DNA of 64,000 nucleotides from Mycobacterium sp. E183 (GCF_001667735.1 NZ_LZJN01000110.1:39237-103236); one strand, 5' to 3'; numbered from the stretch's first letter, positions 24,833 through 36,867 are shown. Made by a program: numbers and translations. The notes: generated by a model from the letters alone, not told the origin.

Positions 24833-26374
24833 CTAGTCGGCTTGGTAGCGGGGGAAGACCCCGGTCGGCGCCGGGAGCGCCGTGCCGGGGGTCAGCCGTT
24901 TGCCTATCGCGTCGAAGCTGCGCTGTTCGGGCGCCTGGCCGAGCAGATCCAAAAGCTTGCCCGCCGATTCGGGCATCACCGGCTGGATCAGCAGCGCCGC
25001 GATGCGAACGGCCTCGCAGGTTGTGTAAAGCACTGTCGCGAAACGAGTCTGGTCCGCCGCGGAGTCGCTCTTGCGTAGCACCCACGGCTGCTGGGCGGAG
25101 AAATATCGGTTGGCGGCGCCCAGCATCAGCCAGATCGCTTCCAATGCCAAGTGCATGGCCTGCCCGTCGAAGGCGGCGCGCACGCGGTCCAGCAGGCCGT
25201 CGGCCGTCGCCAGCAGTTCGGCATCTTCGGCGGTGAATTCACCGGGCGTCGGCACCACCCCGTCCAGGTTCTTGGCCACCATGGACAGCGACCGCTGGGC
25301 CAGGTTGCCCAGCTCGTTGGCGAGGTCGGTGTTGATGCGCGTGACGATGGCGTCTTCGCTGTAGCTGCCGTCCTGGCCGAAGGGGACCTCCCGCAACAGG
25401 AAATAGCGCAACTGGTCCACGCCGAACGTCTCGGTCAGCGCCACCGGGTCGACGATGTTGCCCACCGACTTGCTCATCTTCTCGCCCCGGTTGAGCAGGA
25501 ACCCATGCGCGAACACCCGGCGCGGCAGCTCGATCCCGGCCGACATCAGAAACGCCGGCCAGTAGACGGTGTGGAACCGGATGATGTCCTTGCCGATCAT
25601 GTGCAGGTCGGCGGGCCAGTAGCGGCGGAACATCGGCGAGTCGGTGTCGGGGTAGCCGACCCCGGTCAGGTAATTGGTCAGCGCGTCGACCCAGACGTAC
25701 ATGACGTGATCGGGATGGTCGGGCACTTTGACGCCCCAGTCGAACGAGGTGCGCGAGATCGACAGGTCGCGCAGGCCGCCGGAGACGAAGCTGACCACTT
25801 CGTTGCGGCGCACTTCGGGGGCGATGAAGTCCGGGTTGGCCTCGTAATGGGCCAGCAGCTTGTCGGTGTACGCCGAGAGCCGGAAGAAGTAGGTCTGCTC
25901 CTCGGTCCACGTCACCGGCGTTCCGGTTTCCACGGCGACCCTTGTCCCGTCGACCACCGCGGTCTCGGATTCGACGAAGAACCGCTCGTCGCGCACGGAG
26001 TACCAACCCGTGTAGCTGTCCAGGTAGATGTCTCCGGCGGCGTCCATCCGCCGCCAGATCTCCTTGGACGCTTCGTGATGGTCGGCGTCGGTGGTGCGAA
26101 TGAACCGATCGAAGGAGATGTTGAGCTTCTCCTGCAGGCGTTGAAAAACATCGGAATTCCGCCGCGCCAGCTCGGCGGTCGGAAGGCCCTCCGCCGCCGC
26201 CGTCTCGAGCATCTTGAGGCCGTGCTCGTCGGTGCCGGTCAGGAAACGCACGTCGAACCCATCGAGCCGCTTGAATCGCGCGATGGCGTCGGTGGCGATG
26301 TACTCGTAGGCGTGCCCGACGTGCGGATTGCCGTTGGGGTACGTGATCGCGGTAGTGACGTAGAAGGGCCTCAT
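24833..26374 (-). CDS. metG: methionyl-tRNA synthetase
   Basis: Charges tRNA(Met) with methionine in the cytoplasm. 513 aa, the length of the mycobacterial enzyme (called metS in M. tuberculosis), without the C-terminal dimerisation domain. The class I signatures are present: the HIGH-type NGNPHVGH at about residues 14-21 and KMSKS at about 299-303. The conserved [23 protein letters not shown] and FAHGFLLN segments are all intact. Its start is 26 bp from the divergent tatD start, as in M. tuberculosis (Rv1007c/Rv1008). Confidence 0.97.
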   Translation of the reverse strand: MRPFYVTTAITYPNGNPHVGHAYEYIATDAIARFKRLDGFDVRFLTGTDEHGLKMLETAAAEGLPTAELARRNSDVFQRLQEKLNISFDRFIRTTDADHHEASKEIWRRMDAAGDIYLDSYTGWYSVRDERFFVESETAVVDGTRVAVETGTPVTWTEEQTYFFRLSAYTDKLLAHYEANPDFIAPEVRRNEVVSFVSGGLRDLSISRTSFDWGVKVPDHPDHVMYVWVDALTNYLTGVGYPDTDSPMFRRYWPADLHMIGKDIIRFHTVYWPAFLMSAGIELPRRVFAHGFLLNRGEKMSKSVGNIVDPVALTETFGVDQLRYFLLREVPFGQDGSYSEDAIVTRINTDLANELGNLAQRSLSMVAKNLDGVVPTPGEFTAEDAELLATADGLLDRVRAAFDGQAMHLALEAIWLMLGAANRYFSAQQPWVLRKSDSAADQTRFATVLYTTCEAVRIAALLIQPVMPESAGKLLDLLGQAPEQRSFDAIGKRLTPGTALPAPTGVFPRYQAD

Positions 26375-26399
26375 CGAGAGTCCACCTTATTGTGTGCGC

Positions 26400-27245
26400 G
26401 TGAGCTCCAACCGACGAGAACGAGAAGCGCCGCCCGCACCCGAACCGCTGGCCCCCCTGGTCGACGCCCACACCCACCTCGACGCCTGTGGCGCGCGGGA
26501 CGCCGGGGACGTGCGCGCCATCGTGGATCGCGCCGCGGCGGTCGGGGTGGGGGCCGTGGTCACCATCGCCGACGACCTGGCTTCGGCGGCTTGGGTGACC
26601 CGCGCCGCCGAATGGGATCCGCGGGTGTACGCCGCGGTGGCGCTGCACCCGACCCGCGCCGATGCGCTCGACGACGCCGCCCGCGGCGAAATAGAGCGGC
26701 TGGTGGCCCACCCCCGGGTGGTGGCCGTCGGCGAGACCGGCCTGGACCTGTATTGGCCCGGGCGCCTCGACGGGTGCGCGCAGCCGGACACCCAACGGGA
26801 AGCGTTCGCCTGGCACATCGACCTGGCCAAGCGGTGCGGCAAACCGTTGATGATCCACAACCGGGACGCCGACGCCGAGGTGCTCGACGTGCTGGCGGCC
26901 GAAGGCGCGCCCGACACGGTGATCTTTCACTGCTTCTCGTCGGACGCCGCGATGGCCCGCCGCTGCGTGGACGCCGGATGGTTGCTCAGCCTGTCGGGAA
27001 CGGCGAGCTTCCGCAACGCCCGCGACCTGCGGGAAGCCGTTCCGCTGATACCGCTGGAACAACTGCTGGTGGAAACCGATGCGCCCTTCTTGACGCCGCA
27101 TCCGTACCGCGGTGCACCGAACGAGCCGTATTGCCTTCCTTATACTGTCCGGGCGATCGCCGAACTGGTGGGCCGTCCCGCCGAAGAGCTGGCGCAGGCC
27201 ACGACGAGCAACGCTCGGCGGGTCTACGGGCTGGCTCCCGGTTGA
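26400..27245 (+). CDS. tatD: TatD-family metal-dependent DNase
   Basis: 281 aa from GTG 26400, chosen because TATTGT (26388-26393) sits 7 bp upstream as a -10 box and would give a leaderless message; GTG 26394 is the alternative. Metal-binding motifs: LVDAHTHLD near the N-terminus, GETGLD (Glu ligand), FAWHIDLAKRCGKPLMIHNRDA (His ligand), VIFHCFSSD and the final VETDAPFLTPHPYRG. TatD proteins are TIM-barrel 3'-5' exonucleases or deoxyribonucleases. It precedes rpfB in the same direction, as in M. tuberculosis. Confidence 0.93.
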   Translation: MSSNRREREAPPAPEPLAPLVDAHTHLDACGARDAGDVRAIVDRAAAVGVGAVVTIADDLASAAWVTRAAEWDPRVYAAVALHPTRADALDDAARGEIERLVAHPRVVAVGETGLDLYWPGRLDGCAQPDTQREAFAWHIDLAKRCGKPLMIHNRDADAEVLDVLAAEGAPDTVIFHCFSSDAAMARRCVDAGWLLSLSGTASFRNARDLREAVPLIPLEQLLVETDAPFLTPHPYRGAPNEPYCLPYTVRAIAELVGRPAEELAQATTSNARRVYGLAPG

Positions 27246-27287
27246 CTCGCTGCACGGGACGATTGCGTTAACGAATTCGCGCCGGAG

Positions 27288-27316
27288 TTGCTCAACTTTG
27301 GCCGGTTCGTTACCGT
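27288..27316 (+). promoter_or_regulatory. candidate rpfB promoter
   Basis: TTGCTC (27288-27293), 17-bp spacer, TACCGT (27311-27316). The predicted start is near 27323, giving an untranslated leader of about 128 nt before ATG 27451. Confidence 0.45.
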
Positions 27317-27323
27317 CTTGTGA

Positions 27324-29435
<2,112 letters not shown>

Positions 29436-29494
29436 CCGCGGCGCCGTCGGTGCCGCTGCATGTGGTCGGCCGGTGGCAGCGATAGTCTGCTCCG

Positions 29495-30451
29495 GTGTCC
29501 GCGTCTGACGGCAATACCGCCGCACAGTGGGTGCCGACCGGGTCGGTCACCGTTCGGGTGCCCGGGAAGGTCAACCTCTATCTCGAGGTCGGCGACCGCC
29601 GCGAGGACGGTTACCACGAGCTGACAACCGTCTTTCAGGCCGTCTCCCTGCTCGACGAGGTGACCGTCCGCAACGCCGACGTGCTGTCGCTCGAGCTCGT
29701 CGGCGAGGGTGCCGACAAACTGCCCACCGACGAACGCAACCTTGCCTGGCAGGCCGCCGAGCTGATGGCCGAACACGTCGGCCGGGCGCCCGACGTCTCG
29801 ATCATGATCGACAAATCCATCCCCGTGGCCGGTGGCATGGCCGGCGGCAGCGCGGACGCGGCGGCGGTGCTGGTCGCCATGAACTCGCTGTGGGAACTCA
29901 ACGTGCCGCGTCGCGACCTGCGCATGCTGGCCGCGCGGTTGGGCAGCGACGTCCCCTTCGCGCTGCACGGCGGCACCGCGCTGGGCACCGGCCGCGGCGA
30001 GGAGCTGGCCACCGTGTTGTCCCGCAACACCTTCCACTGGGTGTTGGCGTTCGCCGACGGGGAGCTGCTCACGCCCGCGGTGTTCGCCGAGCTCGACCGC
30101 CTTCGGGGGGCGGGCGACCCGCCCCGGCTCGCCGGGCCGGGCCCGGTGCTGGCGGCCCTGGCCGCGGGCGACCCGGAACAGCTGGCGTCGCTGCTGGGCA
30201 ACGAGATGCAGGCCGCCGCGGTGAGCCTGAACCCGAAGCTGCGCCGCACGTTGCGCGCGGGCGTCCAGGCCGGCGCCCTGGCGGGCATCGTGTCCGGCTC
30301 GGGCCCGACGTGCGCGTTCCTGTGCTCCTCGGCGGCCTCGGCCGTCGACGTGGGCACCGAGGTGTCCGGGGCGGGCGTCTGCCGCACGGTGCGGGTCGCC
30401 AGCGGGCCGGTGGCCGGGGCGCGCGTGGTTCCGGCCCCCACCGAAGTGTGA
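29495..30451 (+). CDS. ispE: 4-diphosphocytidyl-2-C-methyl-D-erythritol kinase
   Basis: GHMP-family kinase of the MEP (non-mevalonate) isoprenoid pathway, phosphorylating the 2-hydroxyl of CDP-ME with ATP. 318 aa from GTG 29495. N-terminal [22 protein letters not shown] substrate region, the ATP-binding glycine loop [15 protein letters not shown] (residues about 109-123) and the C-terminal [13 protein letters not shown] loop are intact. It is the third gene of the rpfB-ksgA-ispE operon. Isoprenoid supply for polyprenyl phosphate links it to cell-wall synthesis. Confidence 0.95.
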   Translation: MSASDGNTAAQWVPTGSVTVRVPGKVNLYLEVGDRREDGYHELTTVFQAVSLLDEVTVRNADVLSLELVGEGADKLPTDERNLAWQAAELMAEHVGRAPDVSIMIDKSIPVAGGMAGGSADAAAVLVAMNSLWELNVPRRDLRMLAARLGSDVPFALHGGTALGTGRGEELATVLSRNTFHWVLAFADGELLTPAVFAELDRLRGAGDPPRLAGPGPVLAALAAGDPEQLASLLGNEMQAAAVSLNPKLRRTLRAGVQAGALAGIVSGSGPTCAFLCSSAASAVDVGTEVSGAGVCRTVRVASGPVAGARVVPAPTEV

Positions 30452-30777
30452 AAATCACCCCAAAACGCGCATTCGTTTGGGCTGTTCCCTAAGAGGAGTT
30501 TAAGATAATGCGCGGTGACGGGTAGCGCTGAGCAAGATCACTTATTTTCGTCGTCCGCCGGAGCCCCCGGCGGACGACTGGTGCTTCGGGCCCACGAGCG
30601 TTTTTCGGGCCCGGTCCGCGCTTATCGGGCGACCGGACGCGGGGTTGCCGGCTCATCGCCGTTTCGAGACCTAACCGCTGCCCGACTGTGTTTGCGAGCC
30701 TGCTGCGAAGAGCTACCGAGTGGGCGGAATATGAAATCTCGGGCGTTGGGGCAAGCGCCGGAACCGAGGAGGTTTGT
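30452..30777. other. 326-bp intergenic region between ispE and the acyl-AMP ligase gene
   Basis: No gene is supported. The left part is AT-rich (around 30480-30550), followed by a strong hairpin at 30551-30577 (separate entry). The right end holds the GAGGAGG ribosome site of the next gene. Confidence 0.5.
30551..30577 (+). terminator. long GC stem-loop after ispE
   Basis: A perfect 11-bp stem, TCGTCCGCCGG (30551-30561) and CCGGCGGACGA (30567-30577), with a 5-nt loop. There is no T-run, as is common for mycobacterial hairpin terminators. It lies 100 bp after the ispE stop and about 200 bp before the next start, so it could end the rpfB operon or act in the leader of the downstream gene. Confidence 0.5.
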
Positions 30778-32412
30778 GTGAGCAGGTTTACCGAGAAGAT
30801 GTACCGCAATGCCCGTACCGTGACGACGGGCATGGTCACCGGTGAACCCCACGAACCGGTCCGCCACACGTGGGGCGAGGTCCACGAACGCGCCCGCCGC
30901 ATCGCGGGCGGCCTGGCCGCCGCCGGCATCGGCCTCGGCGACGCCGTCGGTGTCCTCGCCGGCTTCCCGGTGGAAATCGCCCCGACCGCCCAGGGGCTGT
31001 GGATGCGCGGCGCCAGCCTGACGATGCTGCATCAGCCCACCCCGCGCACCGACCTGGCCGTGTGGGCCGAAGACACGATGAACGTCATCGGCATGATCGA
31101 GGCCAAGGCCGTCATCGTCTCCGAGCCCTTCCTGGTGGCCATCCCCGTGCTCGAGGAGAAGGGCATCAAGGTCCTCACCGTCGCCGACCTGCTGGCGTCG
31201 GAACCGATCGACCCCGTCGAGGTCGGCGAGGACGACCTGGCGCTGATGCAGCTGACGTCCGGTTCCACCGGCTCCCCGAAGGCCGTCCAGATCACCCACC
31301 GCAACATCTACTCCAATGCCGAGGCGATGTTCATCGGTGCCCAATACGACGTCAACAAGGACGTCATGGTCAGCTGGCTGCCCTGCTTCCACGACATGGG
31401 CATGGTCGGCTTCCTGACCATCCCGATGTACTTCGGCGCCGAGCTCGTCAAGGTCACGCCGATGGACTTCCTGCGCGACACGCTGCTGTGGGCCAAGCTC
31501 ATCGACAAGTACAAGGGCACCATGACCGCGGCGCCCAACTTCGCCTACGCGCTGCTCGCCAAGCGGCTGCGCCGCAACGCCAAGCCGGGTGACTTCGACC
31601 TGTCGACCCTGCGCTTCGCGCTGTCCGGTGCAGAGCCGGTCGAACCCGCCGACGTGGAGGACCTGCTGGACGCGGGCAAGCCGTTCGGCCTGAGCCCCTC
31701 GGCGATCCTGCCGGCGTACGGCATGGCCGAGACCACGCTGGCGGTGTCGTTCTCGGAGTGCAACGCCGGCCTGGTCGTCGACGAGGTCGACGCGGACCTG
31801 CTCGCGGCCCTGCGCCGCGCGGTGCCGGCCACCAAGGGCAACACCCGCAGGCTGGCCACGCTCGGCCCGCTGCTGCAGGACCTGGAGGCGCGCATCATCG
31901 ACGAGAACGGCGACGTGATGCCCGCCCGCGGCGTCGGCGTCATCGAGCTGCGCGGCGAGTCGCTGACGCCGGGCTACCTGACGATGGGTGGCTTCATCCC
32001 GGCGCAGGACGAGAACGGTTGGTATGACACCGGCGACCTCGGCTACATGACCGAGGAGGGCCACGTCGTGGTGTGCGGCCGCGTCAAGGACGTCATCATC
32101 ATGGCCGGCCGCAACATCTATCCCACCGACATCGAGCGGGCCGCCTGCCGCGTCGAGGGGGTGCGGCCCGGGTGCGCGGTCGCGGTGCGCCTGGACGCCG
32201 GCCACTCCCGCGAGACGTTCGCCGTCGCCGTCGAGTCCAACGCCTGGCAGGACCCGGCCGAGGTGCGCCGCATCGAGCACCAGGTCGCGCGCGAGGTGGT
32301 GTCCGAGGTCGACATGCGGCCGCGCAACGTGGTGGTGCTCGGGCCGGGCACCATCCCGAAGACACCGTCGGGCAAGCTGCGCCGGTCCCACTCCGCCACG
32401 CTGGTCACTTAG
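30778..32412 (+). CDS. pks16: fatty-acyl-AMP ligase-like protein (Pks16 type)
   Basis: Adenylate-forming enzyme that activates a fatty acid as acyl-AMP. 544 aa from GTG 30778, preceded by GAGGAGG 5 nt upstream; this matches the M. tuberculosis Pks16 (Rv1013) length. The AMP-binding motif is [16 protein letters not shown] (about residues 158-173), followed by the [12 protein letters not shown] segment of the fatty-acyl-AMP-ligase branch, [20 protein letters not shown] and the hinge [20 protein letters not shown]. The C-terminal [12 protein letters not shown] supplies the catalytic Lys. The gene product it feeds is unknown. Confidence 0.92.
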   Translation: MSRFTEKMYRNARTVTTGMVTGEPHEPVRHTWGEVHERARRIAGGLAAAGIGLGDAVGVLAGFPVEIAPTAQGLWMRGASLTMLHQPTPRTDLAVWAEDTMNVIGMIEAKAVIVSEPFLVAIPVLEEKGIKVLTVADLLASEPIDPVEVGEDDLALMQLTSGSTGSPKAVQITHRNIYSNAEAMFIGAQYDVNKDVMVSWLPCFHDMGMVGFLTIPMYFGAELVKVTPMDFLRDTLLWAKLIDKYKGTMTAAPNFAYALLAKRLRRNAKPGDFDLSTLRFALSGAEPVEPADVEDLLDAGKPFGLSPSAILPAYGMAETTLAVSFSECNAGLVVDEVDADLLAALRRAVPATKGNTRRLATLGPLLQDLEARIIDENGDVMPARGVGVIELRGESLTPGYLTMGGFIPAQDENGWYDTGDLGYMTEEGHVVVCGRVKDVIIMAGRNIYPTDIERAACRVEGVRPGCAVAVRLDAGHSRETFAVAVESNAWQDPAEVRRIEHQVAREVVSEVDMRPRNVVVLGPGTIPKTPSGKLRRSHSATLVT

Positions 32413-32416
32413 GCGC

Positions 32417-32992
32417 TTACCAGGCGTGGACGCGGTTCTGCGCCGGCTCCAGCCCCAGCTCGACGAGCAACTCCGTGGCGTCCGCGGCCTGCTCGCAAAT
32501 GGTCGGCACCTCGCCGCGCTCGGCCGCCGAGAAGTTCTCCAACACGAAGGCCGCCGGGTCTTTGCGACCGGGTGGTCGGCCGATCCCGATGCGGACGCGC
32601 TGAAACTCCTTGGTGCCCAACGCGGCCGCCACCGAGCGCAGGCCGTTGTGACCGCCCTCGCCGCCGCCGACCTTCAGCCGGATGCGGCCGAAGTCCAGGT
32701 CGAGGTCGTCATGCACGACGACGATGTCGGCCGGCGCCACCGAATAGAACTTCGCCAACGGCCCGACCTGGCGGCCGGACTCGTTCATGTAGCAGCGCGG
32801 CTTGGCGACCAGGACCGAATGTCCGGCCAACCGGCCGCTGACCACCTCGGCGCCGGACCGCTTGTGCACCTTGAACTTTGACCCCAGTCGGCCGGCGAGC
32901 AGGTCGGCGACCATGAACCCGAGGTTGTGCCGGGTGCGGGCGTAGTTGTCTCCGGGGTTGCCCAGGCCGACCACCAGCAACGGCTCGGCCAC
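32417..32992 (-). CDS. pth: peptidyl-tRNA hydrolase
   Basis: Releases tRNA from prematurely dropped peptidyl-tRNA. 191 aa, the usual length. Motifs: [21 protein letters not shown] (with the catalytic His in TRHNLG), [45 protein letters not shown] (with the catalytic Asp) and [11 protein letters not shown]. All active-site residues are intact. It is 12 nt downstream of rplY in the same operon and converges on the acyl-AMP ligase gene with only 4 bp between the stops. Confidence 0.96.
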   Translation of the reverse strand: MAEPLLVVGLGNPGDNYARTRHNLGFMVADLLAGRLGSKFKVHKRSGAEVVSGRLAGHSVLVAKPRCYMNESGRQVGPLAKFYSVAPADIVVVHDDLDLDFGRIRLKVGGGEGGHNGLRSVAAALGTKEFQRVRIGIGRPPGRKDPAAFVLENFSAAERGEVPTICEQAADATELLVELGLEPAQNRVHAW

Positions 32993-33004
32993 GTTGCGAA
33001 CCGC

Positions 33005-33664
33005 CTACTCGGACTCGTCCGCGGGGGCCTCGGCCTCGCCGGCCTCTTCTTCGGCGGGGGCCTCTTCGCGCTCGGCGACCTCGCCCGCGCCCTCTTCCTC
33101 GAGGTCCTCGGCCGTCGGCGCGACCACCACGTTGACCACCAGCATCTCCGGGTCGGAGATCAGGTTGACGCCCCGCGGCAGGGCGATCTGGCCGGCGGTG
33201 AACTGGGTGCCCGGTTCGGCGTCCTGCACCGACACGGTGACGTGCTCGGGAATCGACAGCGCCTCGGCCTCGATCTCGATGGTGTTGGTGTCCTGGGTGA
33301 CCAGGGTGCCCGGCACGGCGTCGCCCTCGACGACGACGGTCACCTCGACGACGACCTTCTCGCCGCGGCGCACGACCAGCAGGTCGGCGTGCTGGATGGT
33401 GCGGCGGATCGGGTGGATGTCGAGCGCCTTGGTCAGCGCCAGCTGTTCCTTGCCGCCGATGTCCAGGGTCAGCACCGCGTTGGTGCCCGCGTGGCGCAGC
33501 ACGGCCGCGAAGTCGTGGCCGGGCAGCTCCAGGTGCTGCGGGTCGGAACCGTGCCCGTAGAGGACGGCGGGGATTTTGCCTTCGCGGCGGGCCCGGCGGG
33601 ACGCGCCCTTACCGGTCTCGGTTCGCACCGTGGCGGTGAGCTGGTTGCCTGCGGACTTGGCCAT
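33005..33664 (-). CDS. rplY: 50S ribosomal protein L25, long (CTC/TL5) form
   Basis: Binds 5S rRNA in the large ribosomal subunit. 219 aa: the N-terminal L25 domain ([27 protein letters not shown], residues about 12-38) and the C-terminal TL5 beta domain. The C-terminal tail of about 25 residues is very acidic (many Glu and Ala). An AGGAG lies 8 nt before the ATG. It is co-transcribed with pth, as in M. tuberculosis. Confidence 0.96.
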   Translation of the reverse strand: MAKSAGNQLTATVRTETGKGASRRARREGKIPAVLYGHGSDPQHLELPGHDFAAVLRHAGTNAVLTLDIGGKEQLALTKALDIHPIRRTIQHADLLVVRRGEKVVVEVTVVVEGDAVPGTLVTQDTNTIEIEAEALSIPEHVTVSVQDAEPGTQFTAGQIALPRGVNLISDPEMLVVNVVVAPTAEDLEEEGAGEVAEREEAPAEEEAGEAEAPADESE

Positions 33665-33991
33665 CGTGTCGCTCCTGTGTGCTCGTCAGTGTGGGGGCAC
33701 GGCCAGGGTCGCGACAGTTCGTCGGTCTCCGTCGATAACGGTGCTGGCAGGCCAGCCACCCTCGCCGTGACGCCCGGTCAGGTTAACGCATGCGCACCTG
33801 GGAGCGGAAATTGCGGCGGTCTGCGTCACTTGCGTCACTCCGCCACCTGGCCGGGGCGATGGCCGAGATGCCCGCCTCGCAGCGACTACCCGCGGCGCGC
33901 GGGCGTTGTCGCTCGGAGGTGGGCACATCGCCGGCCGACCGCGCGAGAGGCTGGCGAGGCTGGTGGGGGCGGTGGGGTTCGGTCGGAGGGC
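33665..33991. other. 327-bp intergenic region upstream of rplY
   Basis: No gene is supported. It must hold the rplY-pth promoter on the minus strand and the 3' end signals of the SDR gene. A tandem GCGTCACT direct repeat (two copies, around 33824-33840) is the only structure seen. Confidence 0.4.
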
Positions 33992-34873
33992 TCAGAGCGG
34001 GAATTTGGTGCCGGTGAGCTGCTCGGACAGCTCCCAGAGCGCCCGGGCCATTGCCGGGTCCTGCGCCCGCCGGCTGCGCGCCACCGGTTGGGTGCGGCCG
34101 AGCTGGCCGAACCGCGGCCCGACGAACGTATCGCCGGGCAGGTCCTGCGACGCCGCGTACAGCGTCTGGCGCGCGCCGAAGTCCGCGTCGGTGGCCACCA
34201 CCCGGGTGACCGCCGACATCATCGCGTCGCCCAGCTTGCGGCCCGAGGCGCCTTGCAGATTGGTGTGCGAATAGCCGGGGTGCGCGGCCAGCGCGCGCAG
34301 CTTCGAACCGGACGAATCCAGGCGCCGCTGCAGTTCGCTGGTGAACAGCAGATTGGCGAGCTTGGACTGGCTGTAGGCCAGCCAGGGCGAGTACCGCCGC
34401 GTCTTCCAATTCAGGTCGTCGAGGCTGATCCGACCCGCCCAGTGCGCCATCGACGACACCGTGACCACCCGATCGGTGAGCTTGGGCAGCAACAGGTTGG
34501 TGAGCGCGAAATGCCCGAGGTGGTTGGTGCCGATCTGGCTTTCGAAGCCGTCGACGGTCTGCGCGTAGGGGGCCGCCATGATGCCCGCGTTGTTGATCAG
34601 CACGTCGACCTCGTCGACGCCGTCGGCGAATTCGCGCACCGACGACAGGTTCTGCAGGTCGAGCGGGCGCACCTCGACCGGGCCGGTCTGAGTGCCCCGG
34701 ATCTGCAGCGCGGCCTTCTCGCCCTTGCGAACGTCGCGAACCGCCATGACGAGCGTGGCGCCCCGGCGCGCCAGCTCGCGGGCGGTCACGGCGCCGAGAC
34801 CGCTGTTGGCCCCGGTGATGATCACGGTGCGCCCGGCGAACGAGGGCAGGTCTGCGGCGGTCCAGTTCGTCAT
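33992..34873 (-). CDS. short-chain dehydrogenase/reductase
   Basis: Classical SDR of 293 aa. Cofactor motif TGANSGLGAVTARELARRG near the N-terminus, DLQNLSSVREFA, the NNAG motif at LINNAGIM, and the catalytic SSMAHWAG/YSQSKLANLLF pair with Tyr-x3-Lys. The sequence type (retinol-dehydrogenase/oxidoreductase-like) is common in mycobacteria with unknown substrates. It sits between rplY and lpqT, where M. tuberculosis has no such gene in this order, so it looks like an accessory insertion. No operon partner is evident, since the lpqT gene upstream on the same strand ends 24 bp before it. Confidence 0.85.
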   Translation of the reverse strand: MTNWTAADLPSFAGRTVIITGANSGLGAVTARELARRGATLVMAVRDVRKGEKAALQIRGTQTGPVEVRPLDLQNLSSVREFADGVDEVDVLINNAGIMAAPYAQTVDGFESQIGTNHLGHFALTNLLLPKLTDRVVTVSSMAHWAGRISLDDLNWKTRRYSPWLAYSQSKLANLLFTSELQRRLDSSGSKLRALAAHPGYSHTNLQGASGRKLGDAMMSAVTRVVATDADFGARQTLYAASQDLPGDTFVGPRFGQLGRTQPVARSRRAQDPAMARALWELSEQLTGTKFPL

Positions 34874-34897
34874 GGATGTGAGCCTAGTGAACCGCCG

Positions 34898-35545
34898 CTA
34901 CTTCGCCGCGACGACGAACCCCCGCATGATCGCCTCGATGTCGGTGGACTGCGCGACCGCCTCGTTGGCCAGGCCGGTGATGGTGAGCTGAACCAGGTAT
35001 CGCTGCTTGGCGGGCGGCGACCCGGTGGCGATGACGATCCGGTTGAAGCTGTGCAGGCGTGTGCCGTCCAAGTCGTAGCTGCCCTGGATCATCGACGAGG
35101 GAAAGCCGTTGTAGGGCGTCGTCGAGGCGTCGAGCTGCTTGAAATTCTCGAACAGCTGGGCGTCGTCGTTGCCGTGCTGGATCACCTGGGCCGGATCGAA
35201 ATCGCCATTCAGCTTGAACACCACCAGCCTGGCGGTCGGGTACTTGTTCCCCTTGGAGAGCATTACGGTCTCCGGCGAGATGTGCGGATTGCTCGCCACC
35301 GACCAGCCCGGGGGCGTCGGGATCGAGACCGTCAGGTCGGGCAGGTTGCCCGGCGCCACCTGTTGGCCGGTGACGCCGATGTTCTGCAGATACTGCGACA
35401 GGGGCACGGGCTTTTCGACCCGCGTCGTCGTGGTCGTGGTCGTCGGAGTCGTCGACCAGATCGATTGGTAGTCAGGGGTTTTCGGACCGCACGCCACCGC
35501 GGACAGTGTCAGCGCGATGGCCGCGGCCGCATACCCACGTCTCAC
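34898..35545 (-). CDS. lpqT: lipoprotein LpqT
   Basis: 215 aa exported lipoprotein. A short signal peptide ends in the lipobox-like SAVAC, so Cys19 would be lipidated. A Thr-rich linker follows (a run of seven Thr near residue 38), then the conserved DLTVSIPTPPGW, PSSMIQGSYDLDG, AKQRYLVQLTITGLANEAV and DIEAIMRGFVVAAK segments that identify it as the LpqT family. The function is not firmly known. Its ATG overlaps the arsC stop (ATGA), so translation is probably coupled to the arsC gene. Confidence 0.93.
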   Translation of the reverse strand: MRRGYAAAAIALTLSAVACGPKTPDYQSIWSTTPTTTTTTTRVEKPVPLSQYLQNIGVTGQQVAPGNLPDLTVSIPTPPGWSVASNPHISPETVMLSKGNKYPTARLVVFKLNGDFDPAQVIQHGNDDAQLFENFKQLDASTTPYNGFPSSMIQGSYDLDGTRLHSFNRIVIATGSPPAKQRYLVQLTITGLANEAVAQSTDIEAIMRGFVVAAK

Positions 35546-35886
35546 AGAATCTCGCGGACCGCGTCGACCGGCCGGGCCAGCCGGGTGCCCTTCGGTGTGA
35601 CGACGAACGGCCGCTCGATCAGGATCGGGTGTTCGACCATGGCGTCGAGCAACTGGTCGTCGGTCGCATCGGCGAGATTGAGTTCGGTGTAAAGCGATTC
35701 ACGCTTGCGCACCGCGGTCCGCACGTCGATCCCGGCGTCGTCGATCATCTTCACCAGTTCGCCGCGCGACGGCGGGTTCTTCAAATATTCGACGATTGTC
35801 GGCTCAACCCCGTTGTCGCGCAACAAGTCCAGCGTTTTGCGGGATGTGCTGCAGCGGGGATTGTGGTAGATGACGGTATCGGCCAT
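35542..35886 (-). CDS. arsC: ArsC-family arsenate reductase (glutaredoxin-linked type)
   Basis: 114 aa, thioredoxin-fold reductase of the ArsC/Spx superfamily. The catalytic Cys is in YHNPRCSTSRKTL (Cys12), and the arsenate-binding arginines are in AVRKRES and LIERPFVV. The fold and length match the Grx-type ArsC rather than Spx. It lies between prsA (0 bp upstream) and lpqT (4-nt overlap), a position where M. tuberculosis has no gene, so it was inserted into the prsA-lpqT operon. Other arsenic genes are not nearby, so detoxification is plausible but not certain. Confidence 0.85.
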   Translation of the reverse strand: MADTVIYHNPRCSTSRKTLDLLRDNGVEPTIVEYLKNPPSRGELVKMIDDAGIDVRTAVRKRESLYTELNLADATDDQLLDAMVEHPILIERPFVVTPKGTRLARPVDAVREIL

Positions 35887-36867
35887 CTAGGCGTCTCCGT
35901 CGAACAGCCCCGTGACGGAGCCGTTTTCGAAGACGGCGCGAATGGTGCTGGCCAGCAGCGGCGCGATGGACAAGACGGTGAGCTGCGGGAAGCGCTTTTC
36001 CTCGCCGATCGGCAGCGTGTTGGTGACGATCACCTCGCGGGCGCCGGACGCAGCGAGCCGCTCGGCGGCCGGGTCGGACAGCACGCCGTGGGTGGCCGCG
36101 ATGATCACGTCACCAGCGCCCTCGTCGCGCAGCAACTTGACCGCGCCGGCGATCGTGCCGCCGGTGTCGATCATGTCGTCGATCAGCACACATGTCCTGC
36201 CCTGCACCTCGCCGACGACGCGGTTGGACACCACCTGGTTGGGCACCCGCGGGTCGCGGGTCTTGTGGATGAAGGCCAGCGGGACTCCGCCCAGCGCGTC
36301 GGCCCACTTCTCGGCGATCCGCACCCGCCCCGAATCGGGGGAGACCACGACCATGTTGCCGTCCGGGTAGTTGTCCCGGATGTACCCGGTCAGCAGGTTC
36401 TGCCCGCGCATGTGGTCGACCGGCCCGTCGAAGAAACCCTGGATCTGGTCGGTGTGCAGGTCGACGGTCACGATCCGGTCGGCGCCGGCGGTCTTGAGCA
36501 GATCGGCGACCAGCCGCGCCGAGATCGGCTCGCGGCCGCGATGCTTCTTGTCCTGCCGGGCGTACGGGTAGAACGGCATGACGGCGGTGATCCGCTTGGC
36601 GCTGCCCCGCTTGAGCGCGTCGATCATGATCAGCTGTTCCATCAGCCAGTCGTTCACCGGCGCCGGGGCCGACTGCAGGACGAACGCGTCGCACCCGCGG
36701 ACCGACTCGTCGAACCGGACGAAAATCTCGCCGTTGGCGAACTCCCGCGCCGTCTGAGCGGTGACGTGGACGTCGAGCTCCTTTGCGACCTGCTCGGCCA
36801 ACTCCGGGTGCGCACGGCCGGAGAAGAGCATCAGGTTTTTGCGGTTGTCGGTCCAGTCGTGGCTCAA
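35887..36867 (-). CDS. prsA: ribose-phosphate pyrophosphokinase (PRPP synthetase)
   Basis: Makes phosphoribosyl pyrophosphate from ribose-5-phosphate and ATP; in mycobacteria PRPP is also the precursor of decaprenyl-phospho-arabinose. 326 aa, exactly the mycobacterial length. Motifs: FSGRAHPELAEQVAKEL, FANGEIFVRFDESVRG, RPVF-like FYPYARQDKKHRGREPISARLVADLL, VDLHTDQIQGFFDGPVDH and the PRPP loop VLIDDMIDTGGTIAGA. It starts 100 bp after glmU's stop and ends immediately before arsC. Confidence 0.97.
   Translation of the reverse strand: MSHDWTDNRKNLMLFSGRAHPELAEQVAKELDVHVTAQTAREFANGEIFVRFDESVRGCDAFVLQSAPAPVNDWLMEQLIMIDALKRGSAKRITAVMPFYPYARQDKKHRGREPISARLVADLLKTAGADRIVTVDLHTDQIQGFFDGPVDHMRGQNLLTGYIRDNYPDGNMVVVSPDSGRVRIAEKWADALGGVPLAFIHKTRDPRVPNQVVSNRVVGEVQGRTCVLIDDMIDTGGTIAGAVKLLRDEGAGDVIIAATHGVLSDPAAERLAASGAREVIVTNTLPIGEEKRFPQLTVLSIAPLLASTIRAVFENGSVTGLFDGDA

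Noticed and set aside
25151..27271. 706-codon plus-strand frame across metG and tatD
   Set aside because: Antisense of metG and out-of-frame of tatD; His- and Arg-rich nonsense composition.
30515..30781. 88-codon frame upstream of pks16
   Set aside because: Runs through a strong stem-loop and the next gene's ribosome site; composition is non-coding.
33824..33840. Tandem GCGTCACT direct repeat upstream of rplY
   Set aside because: Only two copies and no dyad or clear promoter phasing; too weak for a regulatory claim.
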